Shown one piece after another: positions 7,778 through 16,802 of a stretch of 63,696 bases of DNA (within the stretch, counting starts at the first letter, position 1; each line of letters begins with the position of its first letter). Source of the stretch: Lachnospiraceae bacterium (GTDB taxonomy: Bacteria > Bacillota > Clostridia > Lachnospirales > Lachnospiraceae); contig CAJTDD010000028.1 in NCBI GenBank assembly GCA_910574885.1, positions 1,967 to 65,662 of the forward strand, given 5' to 3'. Both the position numbers and the translations under genes were made by a program. Under the pieces are notes generated by a model. It saw only the letters and a program-made list of their open reading frames with translations, was not told the origin of the DNA and did not search any database.

Positions 7778-7930
7778 CGGATAGATGGAAGTTACGAAGA
7801 TTTTTATAGCTCCATAGTGATAGATCTTACGGGGAGGGATGTATGCTGGGTTAATGCAGCAGATTGGAAATTAGTGAATTAAAAACAAAAAAATGGCAAG
7901 GCTCAAGGCAGTTGCATTGGCGCAAAGCGG

Positions 7931-7959
7931 TTGACAAAACCACATGGAGAGGGTATTAT
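7931..7959 (+). promoter_or_regulatory. Capsule operon promoter
   Basis: TTGACA (7931-7936), a 17-bp spacer and TATTAT (7954-7959), 37 bp before the cpsB-like start codon. This is a near-consensus vegetative promoter, and the best candidate for driving the first capsule genes. Confidence 0.75.
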
Positions 7960-7996
7960 TAAATACAGGCCATGTGAACAAGAAAGGTGTGAAGAT

Positions 7997-8734
7997 ATGG
8001 AAGGCTATATTGACATGCATTGTCATATATTGCCGGGAGTGGACGACGGCGCGAAAGATATCGACGAGACGAAACAAATGTTAAGAATCGCATATGAGGA
8101 AGGGATACGCTGTATTATTGCTACTCCGCATCATCACCCAAGGCGTGGCAAAGAGAATCCAAAGGTGTTACGAAGACAGGCAAAGCTGTTGAGAGATGCG
8201 GCTCATGAGATTGACGAGCATTTTCGCATTTATCTGGGGACGGAGATCTTTTTCGGTCAGGACGTAGTGGATAAACTGCAGGACAAGCAGATTTTGACTA
8301 TGAACGGCAGAGACTATGTGCTTGTGGAATTTTCACCTTCCGATACTTATGCATATATACGGCAGAGTCTTCAACAGTTACAGCTAAGCGGCTATGAAGT
8401 GATACTTGCCCATGTAGAGAGATACAACTGTATTGTAAAAGAACCTGAACTGGCAGAACAGTTATGTGAGATGGGGATTCGTCTGCAGGTGAATGCAGAC
8501 AGCATTATCGGTGAAAACGGAAGGGAAGTCAAGAAGTTTGTGAAATATCTGATGGATTCAGAATTGCTTTTTTGTGTTGGAACCGATGCGCATAGCAGCA
8601 GGCGCCGCGCTCCCCGGATGAAGAAAGCGGCAGGTTATGTGAAAAAGAAATACGGTGAAGAATATATGAGGAGGATATTCTTTAGCAATGCAAAGACGAT
8701 GCTGAAGAAGTTACAGAAGAATGAGTTACGATAA
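7997..8734 (+). CDS. CpsB/YwqE-type PHP tyrosine-protein phosphatase
   Basis: A 245-residue PHP-fold metal-dependent phosphatase. Metal-binding motifs are MHCH (residues 7-10), ATPHHHP, LAHVERY and GTDAHSS. In Gram-positive capsule loci this protein dephosphorylates the tyrosine cluster of the CpsD kinase and thereby controls polymer export and length. The ATG at 7997 follows GAAAGGTGTG; an extension to 7931 would run through the promoter. It overlaps the next gene by 14 bp. Confidence 0.92.
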   Translation: MEGYIDMHCHILPGVDDGAKDIDETKQMLRIAYEEGIRCIIATPHHHPRRGKENPKVLRRQAKLLRDAAHEIDEHFRIYLGTEIFFGQDVVDKLQDKQILTMNGRDYVLVEFSPSDTYAYIRQSLQQLQLSGYEVILAHVERYNCIVKEPELAEQLCEMGIRLQVNADSIIGENGREVKKFVKYLMDSELLFCVGTDAHSSRRRAPRMKKAAGYVKKKYGEEYMRRIFFSNAKTMLKKLQKNELR

Positions 8735-9503
8735 GATGACGAATCCGGAATTTGATAATGACGAGATTACAATAGATTTGACCGAGTTGTTAATGGTGTT
8801 GTGGTCTGAGGTGCATATCATATTACTGTCGGGAATTTTGATGGCGTTGCTGGCGTTTGTAGGGACGAAACTTTTTATTACGCCGCTCTACACATCGACG
8901 ACACAGATGTATGTATTGACGAAGCAAGATAACAACTCCAGTGTTACCTACACAGATTTGCAGACGGGTACACAGCTTACCAAGGACTATATGGTGCTGA
9001 TTAAGAGCCGTCCTGTGTTGGAACAGGTAATCTCAGTATTGAACCTTGACATAGAAGTAGAACGGCTGGCGGAGATGATCAGCGTTGAGACGGAGACGGA
9101 CACCCGTGTTCTGAACATCAGCGTAAGGAATGAGGATCCAAGAGTTGCGAAGGAGATTGCCGATGCAGTCAGGGATGCAGTGGGAGTTCAGATTACGGAG
9201 ATTATGGATGCGGAAGCTGTTAATACCGTACAGGAAGGGAATCTGGCTACGGCTCCGTCTTCACCAAGTGTAATGAAGAATGTACTCATCGGGGGTATCC
9301 TGGGATTAATCATTTCAATTGGTATTATTGTATTGATATTTGTCCTGGATGATACTGTTAAGACTCCGGATGATGTAGAACAATATTTAGGATTGAATGT
9401 ACTTACGTCTATTCCGATGCAGGAAGGGGCAGAAAAAGCGAAGAAGTCTAAGAAGGTACGAGGCAAGACCGCCAAGAAGCTGTTGCGGAATATGAAGAAA
9501 TAA
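8721..9503 (+). CDS. Wzz/CpsC-type polysaccharide co-polymerase
   Basis: A 260-residue membrane protein with two transmembrane segments (about residues 30-50 and 190-212) flanking an extracytoplasmic domain. A cytoplasmic Lys/Arg-rich tail follows, which is the Wzz/YveK architecture. The Pro-rich motif APSSPSV precedes TM2, as in the family. It sets chain length and activates the CpsD kinase encoded next, as the split Gram-positive form of a BY-kinase. Confidence 0.9.
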   Translation: MSYDKMTNPEFDNDEITIDLTELLMVLWSEVHIILLSGILMALLAFVGTKLFITPLYTSTTQMYVLTKQDNNSSVTYTDLQTGTQLTKDYMVLIKSRPVLEQVISVLNLDIEVERLAEMISVETETDTRVLNISVRNEDPRVAKEIADAVRDAVGVQITEIMDAEAVNTVQEGNLATAPSSPSVMKNVLIGGILGLIISIGIIVLIFVLDDTVKTPDDVEQYLGLNVLTSIPMQEGAEKAKKSKKVRGKTAKKLLRNMKK

Positions 9504-9518
9504 AGAGGAGAGAATGAA

Positions 9519-10229
9519 ATGCAGGAAGTAATATTAAAAAATGTTGAAAAAGACTATCGAAGTAATGAAGCATATAAGACTCTCCGAACGAATGTGGAAT
9601 TTTCCGGTGCGGATAAGAAGGTAATCGTATTTTCTTCCTGTACACCGAACGAAGGAAAGAGTACGGTGTCGCTGTCTCTTGCAATGTCGCTTGCGGAGGG
9701 GGATAAGAATGTACTCTTTGTGGATGCGGACTTGAGAAAGTCTGTGTTGGTGGGACGTCATCAGATTAAGGGGCAGATTAAGGGGCTTAGCCATTTCCTG
9801 TCCGGGCAGGCTGATGCGAAGGATGTGATTGCTAAGACACAGGCGAACGGTCTGTTCTGTGTACTCGCGGGAGTTGTACCGCCGAATCCGGCAGAGTTGT
9901 TGGGCAACCGTCGGTTTGAGGCATTTATTGAAGGTGCGAAGAAGGCATATGACTATGTGATTATCGACGCCCCGCCGGTAGGAAGCGTTATTGACAGTGC
10001 GATTATTGCTAAGTTCTGCGATGCATCAATACTGGTAATTGCAGCAAACACGATTAGTTATAAGTTTGCAAGAGGCGTAAAGGACCAGTTAGAGAAATCT
10101 GGCTGCCCGATTCTGGGTGTGGTGCTTAACAAGGTGAATATGAAGCAGAATAAGTATTACGGTAAATATTACGGTAAGTACTACGGTGCATATTACGGAG
10201 AATATTACAAGAAAGATGATGATGAATAG
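9519..10229 (+). CDS. CpsD-type bacterial tyrosine kinase (BY-kinase)
   Basis: A 236-residue cytoplasmic ATPase with Walker A PNEGKST (about residues 43-49), A' motif VLFVDADLRK and Walker B YVIIDAPPV. The C terminus is a tyrosine cluster of repeated KYYG/AYYG units (about residues 213-231), the autophosphorylation site. It pairs with the upstream co-polymerase and is dephosphorylated by the PHP phosphatase. The repeat-coded tail could vary in length by slippage. Confidence 0.93.
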   Translation: MQEVILKNVEKDYRSNEAYKTLRTNVEFSGADKKVIVFSSCTPNEGKSTVSLSLAMSLAEGDKNVLFVDADLRKSVLVGRHQIKGQIKGLSHFLSGQADAKDVIAKTQANGLFCVLAGVVPPNPAELLGNRRFEAFIEGAKKAYDYVIIDAPPVGSVIDSAIIAKFCDASILVIAANTISYKFARGVKDQLEKSGCPILGVVLNKVNMKQNKYYGKYYGKYYGAYYGEYYKKDDDE

Positions 10230-10241
10230 AGGGTTTGAGGG

Positions 10242-10910
10242 ATGAAGCATCGGGGATTAGCGCTTATAATGGCCGCGGCATGCGCGGTTCTGACAGTGAT
10301 AGCAGCATTTATATATCTGCGGCAGGACAATAAGCCTCCGGAGATTAAGATTGAAGAAAGAGACATTACCTATACAGAGGGCGATGGTTATGAGGCTCTG
10401 ATGGAAGGGGTGTCTGCGATGGATAAAGTGGATGGAGATCTTACGGGGAAGGTATTTGTAAGTAAGATTGTACTTACAGGCGATGACTCGGCCATCGTAT
10501 ATTATGGAGTTATGGATGAACATAAGAATATTGGGACCGCAAGAAGAAGAGTGACATACAGAAGCGTTGCGCAGGAAGATCCGGAAGCGGAAGAAACATC
10601 CGGAGTAGCTGGAGCAGAAGGTGAGAACGGCGCTGTTCCGCTAACGCCGCTGGAACCAGATGGTCCTAAACCGGTTATGGCGCTCACAACAGATCAGATG
10701 ACAATCAAGGTCGGAGATGATTTTGACCCGTTGAGTGTTGTGCAGGGAGCTGTTGATGATAAAGATGATATTAATACATTATACCAGAATATACATGCGG
10801 ATGGAATATATGATACTAAAACCGAAGGAAGCTACGAGATCCGTTATTACGTTACTGACAGTGACGGAAACGCATCCGAACCGCATATATTTACGTTGAC
10901 AGTTGAGTAG
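10242..10910 (+). CDS. Membrane-anchored protein with Ig-like (DUF5011/HYR-type) domains
   Basis: A 222-residue protein. One N-terminal membrane anchor (about residues 6-26) is followed by two extracellular beta-sandwich-like domains. The first has IEERDITYTEGDGYEALMEG and ends in VTYRS. The second has MTIKVGDDFDPLS and ends in YYVTDSDGNASEPHIFTLTVE, the DUF5011 pattern. A Pro/Glu/Ala-rich linker joins them. It sits between the kinase and the LCP gene, so a wall-surface role in capsule assembly is inferred. Confidence 0.7.
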   Translation: MKHRGLALIMAAACAVLTVIAAFIYLRQDNKPPEIKIEERDITYTEGDGYEALMEGVSAMDKVDGDLTGKVFVSKIVLTGDDSAIVYYGVMDEHKNIGTARRRVTYRSVAQEDPEAEETSGVAGAEGENGAVPLTPLEPDGPKPVMALTTDQMTIKVGDDFDPLSVVQGAVDDKDDINTLYQNIHADGIYDTKTEGSYEIRYYVTDSDGNASEPHIFTLTVE

Positions 10911-10924
10911 AATAAGCGATTGTT

Positions 10925-10950
10925 TGTCATAGTTATTTATTTATGACAGA
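10925..10950 (+). terminator. Hairpin between the Ig-like gene and the LCP gene
   Basis: TGTCATA (10925-10931) and TATGACA (10942-10948) form a 7-bp stem with an AT loop. There is no T run behind it, so it may be a weak terminator or a processing site inside the operon. Confidence 0.35.
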
Positions 10951-10994
10951 ATCGGAGGCCGTAAACAGATATCGGTCAGATAGAGGGGACATAT

Positions 10995-12452
10995 ATGGGG
11001 TATTACCTCACCAGGAGGAAGAGAAACAGTATAATCGGTAAGATGATTTTATTGCTGCAGTTGATCATATCGGTAGGATTTGCCGCGATTCTGTGGAAGA
11101 GCGGCATGATACCAGGAGAGTTCTTGTTATTGACTGTGATTGTACTGCTTGCGTTGCTTGGAGTACTCTTTATATTGCTTGGAGAGGCGTTTGGATATCA
11201 GTTTGCAGGCAGGAAAGGCAATATCGCGGGTGTTATTCTCAGTGTATTTGTGAATTTGATTTTTGGAATAGGGATTATCTATCTGGCAAAGGCGGACGCG
11301 GTACTTAGAGACGTCGGAGGGGCGACGTATAAGACTGACAATATGGTTGTTGTAGTCAAGAATGACGATCCGGCAGAGAAACTAGAGGATGCAAAAAACT
11401 ATCGTTTTGGATACCAGACAACACTGGATCAAGATAACAATACATTGATGGTGGAAGATATTGAAGCTAAAGTCGGCAGAGAGATTAAGCTGATAGAAAC
11501 GGAAACCATTATAGACGAGGCAGAAGCGCTCCTTGCAGGCCGAATAGAGGCAGCGATCTATAATGAAGCTTATGGAAGTGTAATCGAGGAGGCTGTGGAA
11601 GGATACTCGGATCAGGTGAGGGTTCTGTATCAATATGGAATTGAGACAGACATTGAGATAGAAGAGACAGATATCGAGAAATCGTTTAACATATATATCA
11701 GTGGAATTGATGTGGCTGGTTCCATTACAAAGAACAGCCGGAGCGATGTCAATATTATTATGACGGTGAATCCAAGTACAAAGAAGATTCTTCTGACAAC
11801 AACGCCGAGAGATTATTATGTACAGATCCCGGGAATATCCGGAGAGGCGAGGGATAAATTGACTCATGCCGGGATTTACGGTGTGGACAGATCTATGGCG
11901 ACTCTGGAGAATATCTATGACATCGACATATCATATTTTGCAAGAGTGAACTTCACTTCACTGATAATGATTGTGGATGCGCTTGGAGGAGTGAACGTGG
12001 AATCTGAGTATGCATTTGAAGCAGGCGGTTACAGCTTTGAAAAGGGGATGAATCATCTGAACGGTGAGCAGGCGCTTGTATTTGCAAGAGAACGCCATAG
12101 CTTTCAGGATGGTGATAATCAGCGTGGAAAGAATCAGGAAGCGATACTAAAGGCAATTTTAGAGAGGATTATGTTTCCGGATATTCTTTTCCAGGCAAAT
12201 GATATATTGAATAATGTTGCCGATTGTGTGGAGACGAATATGACACGGGATGAGATGGCTAAGTTTATTAATATGCAGCTCTCAGAACGTGCCGCATGGG
12301 AGATTGAGACCACGGCAGCAACAGGAAGTGGAGACAAGCAGGCATGTTTTTCATCAGGCTCACAGTTATTATATGTAATGTGGCCGGATGAAGCGGTTGT
12401 TTCAGATATTTCAAGAAGGATGAAAAAAGTAGAGGGGGAGAACGAAGGATGA
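10995..12452 (+). CDS. LytR-CpsA-Psr (LCP) family polymer ligase
   Basis: A 485-residue protein with three N-terminal membrane helices (about residues 13-33, 38-60, 68-95), then an accessory domain (about 100-220) and the LCP domain. LCP signatures are RSDVNIIMTVNP, LTTTPRDYYVQIPG with the phosphate-binding Arg, and FARERHSFQDGDNQRGKNQ. These enzymes attach undecaprenyl-linked polymers to peptidoglycan outside the membrane. The RBS is AGAGGGG before the ATG. It is translationally coupled to the following small gene by an ATGA overlap. Confidence 0.93.
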   Translation: MGYYLTRRKRNSIIGKMILLLQLIISVGFAAILWKSGMIPGEFLLLTVIVLLALLGVLFILLGEAFGYQFAGRKGNIAGVILSVFVNLIFGIGIIYLAKADAVLRDVGGATYKTDNMVVVVKNDDPAEKLEDAKNYRFGYQTTLDQDNNTLMVEDIEAKVGREIKLIETETIIDEAEALLAGRIEAAIYNEAYGSVIEEAVEGYSDQVRVLYQYGIETDIEIEETDIEKSFNIYISGIDVAGSITKNSRSDVNIIMTVNPSTKKILLTTTPRDYYVQIPGISGEARDKLTHAGIYGVDRSMATLENIYDIDISYFARVNFTSLIMIVDALGGVNVESEYAFEAGGYSFEKGMNHLNGEQALVFARERHSFQDGDNQRGKNQEAILKAILERIMFPDILFQANDILNNVADCVETNMTRDEMAKFINMQLSERAAWEIETTAATGSGDKQACFSSGSQLLYVMWPDEAVVSDISRRMKKVEGENEG

Positions 12453-12577
12453 TGAATGTAATTGATCCGCAGAGGGCTATTATTGCTGCAGGTATCGTAA
12501 TCCTGGTCGGTGTCGTAATCTTTGTTGTAAGAAATAATAAGATGATTGGTAACAGGTTGAGAAGCAGATATGAATAA
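12449..12577 (+). CDS. Small single-pass membrane protein (42 aa)
   Basis: A short open frame overlaps the LCP stop by 4 nt and the next start (12570) by 8 nt. It encodes MMNVIDPQRAII, a hydrophobic segment (about residues 11-27, mostly Ile/Val/Gly/Ala), and a basic tail RNNKMIGNRLRSRYE. The RBS is AGGGGGAGAACGAAGG inside the LCP gene. The double coupling and the clean membrane topology argue for a real small protein in the capsule operon. Its function is unknown; a role as an assembly partner of the LCP protein or dehydratase is a guess. Confidence 0.7.
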   Translation: MMNVIDPQRAIIAAGIVILVGVVIFVVRNNKMIGNRLRSRYE

Positions 12578-14435
12578 GATATGGGAAGGTAGAGGAGTGC
12601 CCTGGGTTCATCAGGCGATTCTGGTGGCATTTCTGGATGCGCTTTTTGTTGTGATATCCTATGGCGCGGCGCTGATCCTTCGGTTCGACTTTTCTTTTTC
12701 ATCTATTCCGGAGGCATACCGGAGCGGATACCTGTGGTCCATGCCATTCTGGATTGCATCGACAATTGTAGTATTTTATGCGTTCCGGCTTTATCACAGC
12801 ATTTGGAGGCTGGCGAGCATTTCGGAACTACAGATGAGTATTGCCGCTTACATCGTGCTATTATCGGTATACGGTCTTGGCATTATGTTTATGCAACTCA
12901 GAATGCCGAAAGCATACTATTTCATGGGCTTCATTATCAGCTTTTGCATGACAACCGCTCTGCGTTTTTCCTACCGGATGTTTCAGACATATTTTGGAAA
13001 CCGGGAAGGTACGGAAGAAGAAGAGCAGAACCGTATTATGGTGATAGGCGGCGGCGCTGCAGGACAGACTTTGATCAGGGAATTGGTTAACAGCAGAAGA
13101 TTACACACGAAAGTATGTTGTGTGATTGACGATAATCCAAATAAAATAGGAAGAGTCTTAGAAGGAATACCGATCGTTGGGAACCGCGATGATATTTTGA
13201 CTATGGTTGACAGATATAAGATTAATCATATTATTTATGCGATTCCGGCGACAACCGGAAAGAACCAGAAAGAGATTCTGAATATATGTAAAGAGACAAA
13301 ATGCAGACTTCAGACGGTTCCAGGAGTCTATCAGCTTGTGAACGGTGAAGTCAGCGTCAGCAAGCTCAGGGATGTAGATATTGCGGACCTGTTGGGAAGA
13401 GCCCAAGTCAGAGTAAATAATGACGAGATATTCCGGGCAATCCGGGGACGGAAAGTTCTTGTCACCGGAGGAGGAGGCTCTATTGGAAGCGAGCTGTGCA
13501 GACAGATTGCCAAGGCTAAGCCGAAGCAGTTGATTATATTTGATATTTATGAGAATAATGCATATGAGATCCAGCAAGAGTTAAGGAGGACGTATCCTCA
13601 GCTTGATTTGGAGGTACTGATTGGGTCGGTACGTAACAGTAACCGTATCAATCAAGTCATGCATACGTATAAGCCAGATATTGTTTACCATGCGGCGGCA
13701 CATAAGCATGTTCCGTTGATGGAAGACAGTCCGAATGAGGCAATCAAGAACAATGTATTAGGTACGTATAAGACCGCAATGGCGGCTGCAAAAACAGGAG
13801 TGAAGAAGTTTGTCCTGATTTCTACGGATAAGGCTGTGAATCCTACGAATATTATGGGAGCATCCAAGCGTCTGTGTGAGATGGTTGTGCAGATGATGAA
13901 CCGTAAGACGGATACGGATTTCGTAGCAGTGCGATTTGGCAATGTGTTAGGGAGTAATGGAAGCGTTATACCGCTTTTTAAGAAACAGATTGCAGAAGGC
14001 GGTCCTGTGACTGTCACAGATAAAGATATTATTCGGTACTTTATGACAATTCCGGAAGCGGTAGCCTTAGTGCTTCAGGCATCCTACTATGCAGAAGGCG
14101 GAGAAATCTTCGTGCTGGATATGGGAGATCCGGTCAGAATCGATGACATGGCGAGAAACCTGATACGGTTGTCGGGATATGAGCCTGATATCGATATACC
14201 GATTGTGTATACCGGTTTAAGACCCGGCGAAAAGCTGTATGAGGAGTTGCTTATGGATGAAGAAGGGCTTCAGGATACGGCGAATGAGATGATTCATATC
14301 GGGCATCCTATAGAGATGGATGACGAGTGGTTTGAAGAAAAGTTAAAGCTGCTTGATAAGGTTAGCAGACAGGATTCAGCCAGGATTAAAGAGATTGTGG
14401 CGGAGATTGTGCCCACTTATCATTTTAAAAAGTAA
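12570..14435 (+). CDS. Membrane UDP-HexNAc 4,6-dehydratase (CapD/WbpM/PglF type)
   Basis: A 621-residue protein with four N-terminal membrane helices (within residues 15-140). A first Rossmann-like CoA-binding domain starts at RIMVIGGGAAG (about 155), and the C-terminal SDR domain starts at VTGGGGSIGSE (about 297). It carries the SDR motif LISTDKAVNPTNIMGASKR with the catalytic Thr-Asp-Lys, and RFGNVLGSNGSVIP. These enzymes convert UDP-GlcNAc or UDP-GalNAc to the 4-keto-6-deoxy sugar. With the aminotransferase downstream this suggests a 4-amino-4,6-dideoxy sugar. Confidence 0.93.
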   Translation: MNKIWEGRGVPWVHQAILVAFLDALFVVISYGAALILRFDFSFSSIPEAYRSGYLWSMPFWIASTIVVFYAFRLYHSIWRLASISELQMSIAAYIVLLSVYGLGIMFMQLRMPKAYYFMGFIISFCMTTALRFSYRMFQTYFGNREGTEEEEQNRIMVIGGGAAGQTLIRELVNSRRLHTKVCCVIDDNPNKIGRVLEGIPIVGNRDDILTMVDRYKINHIIYAIPATTGKNQKEILNICKETKCRLQTVPGVYQLVNGEVSVSKLRDVDIADLLGRAQVRVNNDEIFRAIRGRKVLVTGGGGSIGSELCRQIAKAKPKQLIIFDIYENNAYEIQQELRRTYPQLDLEVLIGSVRNSNRINQVMHTYKPDIVYHAAAHKHVPLMEDSPNEAIKNNVLGTYKTAMAAAKTGVKKFVLISTDKAVNPTNIMGASKRLCEMVVQMMNRKTDTDFVAVRFGNVLGSNGSVIPLFKKQIAEGGPVTVTDKDIIRYFMTIPEAVALVLQASYYAEGGEIFVLDMGDPVRIDDMARNLIRLSGYEPDIDIPIVYTGLRPGEKLYEELLMDEEGLQDTANEMIHIGHPIEMDDEWFEEKLKLLDKVSRQDSARIKEIVAEIVPTYHFKK

Positions 14436-14817
14436 GTTATTATCTAATATACAAAATCTTAAAGTTTCAAATCGTCGCCTTGCCGCGTTTGGAAAGTTGG
14501 GATGTTATGATTGAAGTTAAAATCTGCCCAAGAAAGACAGAATGGCGAAGCATACCCTTTTTTTAGGAGTAGAAGCAAGAAGATGTCTTTGAGGGGCAGT
14601 TTTTATTTTGCCTGAAAATGAGAATGTGCGAATATGCAGCTTCATATGGCAGATTTCAAAGAATAATTAGGTAATAGAAAATTAAAATTAGAATTTAGGT
14701 ATGATTAGATATGGTTAGATTGAATCGAAATCTAGTCATATCTAATTGTATGTAAATAAGGCAAGGGATAACGGCAATGCCATTGGGCGTCGTCGATAAT
14801 AGAATAGGAGAATTGCC
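14436..14817. other. Intergenic region upstream of loaP with a long inverted repeat
   Basis: No gene was found. The main structure is an inverted repeat at 14704-14746: arms ATTAGATATG.TTAGATT and AAATCTAG.CATATCTAAT around GAATCG. It could be an operator for the loaP transcript or a transcript hairpin. The rest shows no firm promoter or terminator. Confidence 0.5.
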
Positions 14818-15324
14818 ATGTGGTATGTTGTGCAGGTGCGCACAGGTACAGAAGAGAGCATTCGGATACAGTGTGAGAAACACATGTCCGGAGAAGCGCT
14901 GGAGCGTTGCTTTATCCCTTATTATGAAGAATCGAAACGTATCCGTGGAAGATGGACTACTTTGGAGAAAGTCCTGTTTCCTGGGTACGTTTTTATGGTT
15001 TCGGAAAAACTTGAAAGGCTTTATGACCAACTGCATGGAGTTGTTGGGCTTACGAAGCTAATTGGAACCGGACGGGAAATTGTTCCGCTCAGGGAAGAAG
15101 AGATTGCATTTATGCAGGGGATTGGAGGAGAAAAGCAGATTGTAGAAATGTCGGAAGGCGTGATTGAGCAGTCTTGTGTGAGGATTACTTCGGGACCGTT
15201 GGTAGGTATGGAAGGGATGATTAGGAAGATTGATAGGCATAAGAGGAAGGCTTGGTTGGAAGTTCCGATGTTTGGGAGAGTACAAATGGTGCAGGTGGGG
15301 GTGGAGATTGTGGCGAAAGGCTGA
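14818..15324 (+). CDS. loaP: LoaP-type NusG paralogue, transcription antiterminator
   Basis: A 168-residue protein. The NusG N-terminal (NGN) domain starts MWYVVQVRTGTE and contains LFPGYVFMVSE, the RNA-polymerase-binding face. The C-terminal KOW domain has VRITSGPLVGMEGMIRKIDRHKRKAWLEV. Such specialised paralogues (LoaP in Firmicutes, UpxY in Bacteroides, RfaH in enterics) load on RNA polymerase at an operon leader and suppress termination along long polysaccharide or antibiotic operons. An intrinsic terminator lies directly downstream, ahead of about 18 kb of co-directional genes. Confidence 0.9.
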   Translation: MWYVVQVRTGTEESIRIQCEKHMSGEALERCFIPYYEESKRIRGRWTTLEKVLFPGYVFMVSEKLERLYDQLHGVVGLTKLIGTGREIVPLREEEIAFMQGIGGEKQIVEMSEGVIEQSCVRITSGPLVGMEGMIRKIDRHKRKAWLEVPMFGRVQMVQVGVEIVAKG

Positions 15325-15370
15325 GAAGTGGTAGAAATTTAGAATTTATCTACATTATTTTAACGATAAC

Positions 15371-15400
15371 AAATAAGAGCTTAAAAGAGCTCTTATTTTT
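15371..15400 (+). terminator. Intrinsic terminator between loaP and the downstream capsule genes
   Basis: AATAAGAGCT-TAAAAG-AGCTCTTATT followed by TTT is a perfect 10-bp stem. It lies after loaP and before the aminotransferase. If the large operon is read through from loaP, this is a direct candidate target for LoaP-dependent read-through. Confidence 0.85.
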
Positions 15401-15428
15401 ATGCAATAATATCAATCAATTTTAGCTA

Positions 15429-15444
15429 GATGCCTGCGGCATGC
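15429..15444 (+). promoter_or_regulatory. Small leader hairpin, possible LoaP recruitment element
   Basis: GATGCCTGCGGCATGC forms an ATGCC/GGCAT stem with a TGC loop in the leader of the aminotransferase gene. LoaP proteins are known to bind a small leader RNA hairpin. Assigning this one is an inference from position only. Confidence 0.35.
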
Positions 15445-15512
15445 GCGGAAAGATATGCCTGAGGAATCACATTTTTAATATAAGTATTAAGCAGAGGAAG
15501 AGAATAATCAGC

Positions 15513-16793
15513 ATGTTAATTAAAAAAGATTTTAAACCATTAAAAAATAAATTATGGCTATCTAGCCCGACAATGCATGGTGAAGAACAAAAATGGGTTG
15601 ATGAGGCAATCAGGACAAATTGGGTATCAACGGTTGGCGAGAATATAGATGAGATTGAGAAAATGACCGCAGAGAAGATAGGATGTAAATATGCAGTAGC
15701 TCTTTCATCGGGTACGGCGGCATTACATCTCGCTGTAAAATTATGCGGCGAGAAATTGTATGGACAACCCAAAACAGGTCATGGAACTCTTGAAGGACAT
15801 AAGGTTTTTTGCTCAGATATGACGTTCGATGCAACGGTCAATCCGGTAACATATGAGGGAGGCGAGGAGGTTTTTATTGATACAGAGTATGATACTTGGA
15901 ATATGGACCCTGTGGCGTTAAAGAAAGCATTTGAAATATACCCAGAAGTAAGGTTGATTGTTGTAGCCCATTTATATGGAACTCCAGGAAAAATTGCTGA
16001 AATTAAACAGATAGCAGAAGAACATGACGCTTTAATTGTTGAAGATGCCGCTGAGTCTTTTTGCTCTACATATGACGGTAGGCAGACTGGCTCATTTGGA
16101 GATGTTGGAGTGGTCAGTTGGAATGGAAACAAGGTTATAACTGGAAGTTCTGGAGGAATGCTGCTTACGGATAATGAGGAATGGGCTAACAAGGCAAGAA
16201 AATGGTCTACACAAAGCCGGGAAAAAGCTGATTGGTATCAGCATGAAGAATTAGGATATAACTACCGCATGAGCAATATTATTGCAGGTATTGTGAGAGG
16301 TCAATTTCCTCATGCAGAAGAACATGTGGCGAAAAAAAGGGAGATTTATGAGCGATATAAAGAGGGTCTAAAGGGGATTCCAGTATCTATGAGTCCATAT
16401 GATACGGAAAGAAGCAATGTGAACGCATGGTTAAGTTCTTTAATTATAGATAGAAAAGCGGTATGTTTACAAGTCAGAGGAGAGAAAGAGGTTGCTTATA
16501 TACCAGAGCATGGGAAATCATGTCCGACAGAAATCCTACATGCAATTTATTCTATTAATGCAGAGGGAAGACCAATATGGAAACCGATGCATATGCAGCC
16601 AATATATCGGGTAAATCCATTTATAGTGAGAGATGGAAATGGAAGGGCAAGGAGTAATGCGTATAGTAACTGTAATATTCTTGATGTTGGAGCGGATATC
16701 TTCCATAGAGGATTATGTCTGCCAAGTGATAACAAGATGACTGTGGAACAGCAGAATCTAATCATTAAAGTCATTAGGGCTTGTTTTGAGTAG
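15513..16793 (+). CDS. DegT/DnrJ/EryC1/StrS-family sugar aminotransferase
   Basis: A 426-residue PLP enzyme. Visible features are CKYAVALSSGTAALHLA (cofactor-phosphate region, about residue 65), VEDAAESF with the PLP Asp, and the Schiff-base lysine in SWNGNKVITGSSGG. The ATG at 15513 follows GAGGAAGAG; an in-frame extension upstream to 15441 overlaps the leader hairpin and is not used. It probably aminates the 4-keto sugar made by the dehydratase. It lies just before the initiating sugar transferase, as PglE-like enzymes often do. Confidence 0.9.
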   Translation: MLIKKDFKPLKNKLWLSSPTMHGEEQKWVDEAIRTNWVSTVGENIDEIEKMTAEKIGCKYAVALSSGTAALHLAVKLCGEKLYGQPKTGHGTLEGHKVFCSDMTFDATVNPVTYEGGEEVFIDTEYDTWNMDPVALKKAFEIYPEVRLIVVAHLYGTPGKIAEIKQIAEEHDALIVEDAAESFCSTYDGRQTGSFGDVGVVSWNGNKVITGSSGGMLLTDNEEWANKARKWSTQSREKADWYQHEELGYNYRMSNIIAGIVRGQFPHAEEHVAKKREIYERYKEGLKGIPVSMSPYDTERSNVNAWLSSLIIDRKAVCLQVRGEKEVAYIPEHGKSCPTEILHAIYSINAEGRPIWKPMHMQPIYRVNPFIVRDGNGRARSNAYSNCNILDVGADIFHRGLCLPSDNKMTVEQQNLIIKVIRACFE

Positions 16794-16802
16794 TTGAAGA
16801 TT

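Larger units (their letters stand above)
7621..7996. other. Leader region of the capsule locus
   Basis: No gene was found here. The stretch holds an upstream promoter candidate (TTGGGT 7654-7659, an 18-bp spacer, TATAAT 7678-7683) whose spacer contains the palindrome ATGCTATATAGCAT. After that come an inverted copy of the 63-bp repeat and a near-consensus promoter at 7931-7959. Confidence 0.6.

Noticed and set aside
7931..7996. N-terminal extension of the cpsB-like protein
   Set aside because: It would begin inside the -35 hexamer of a near-consensus promoter; the ATG at 7997 has an RBS.
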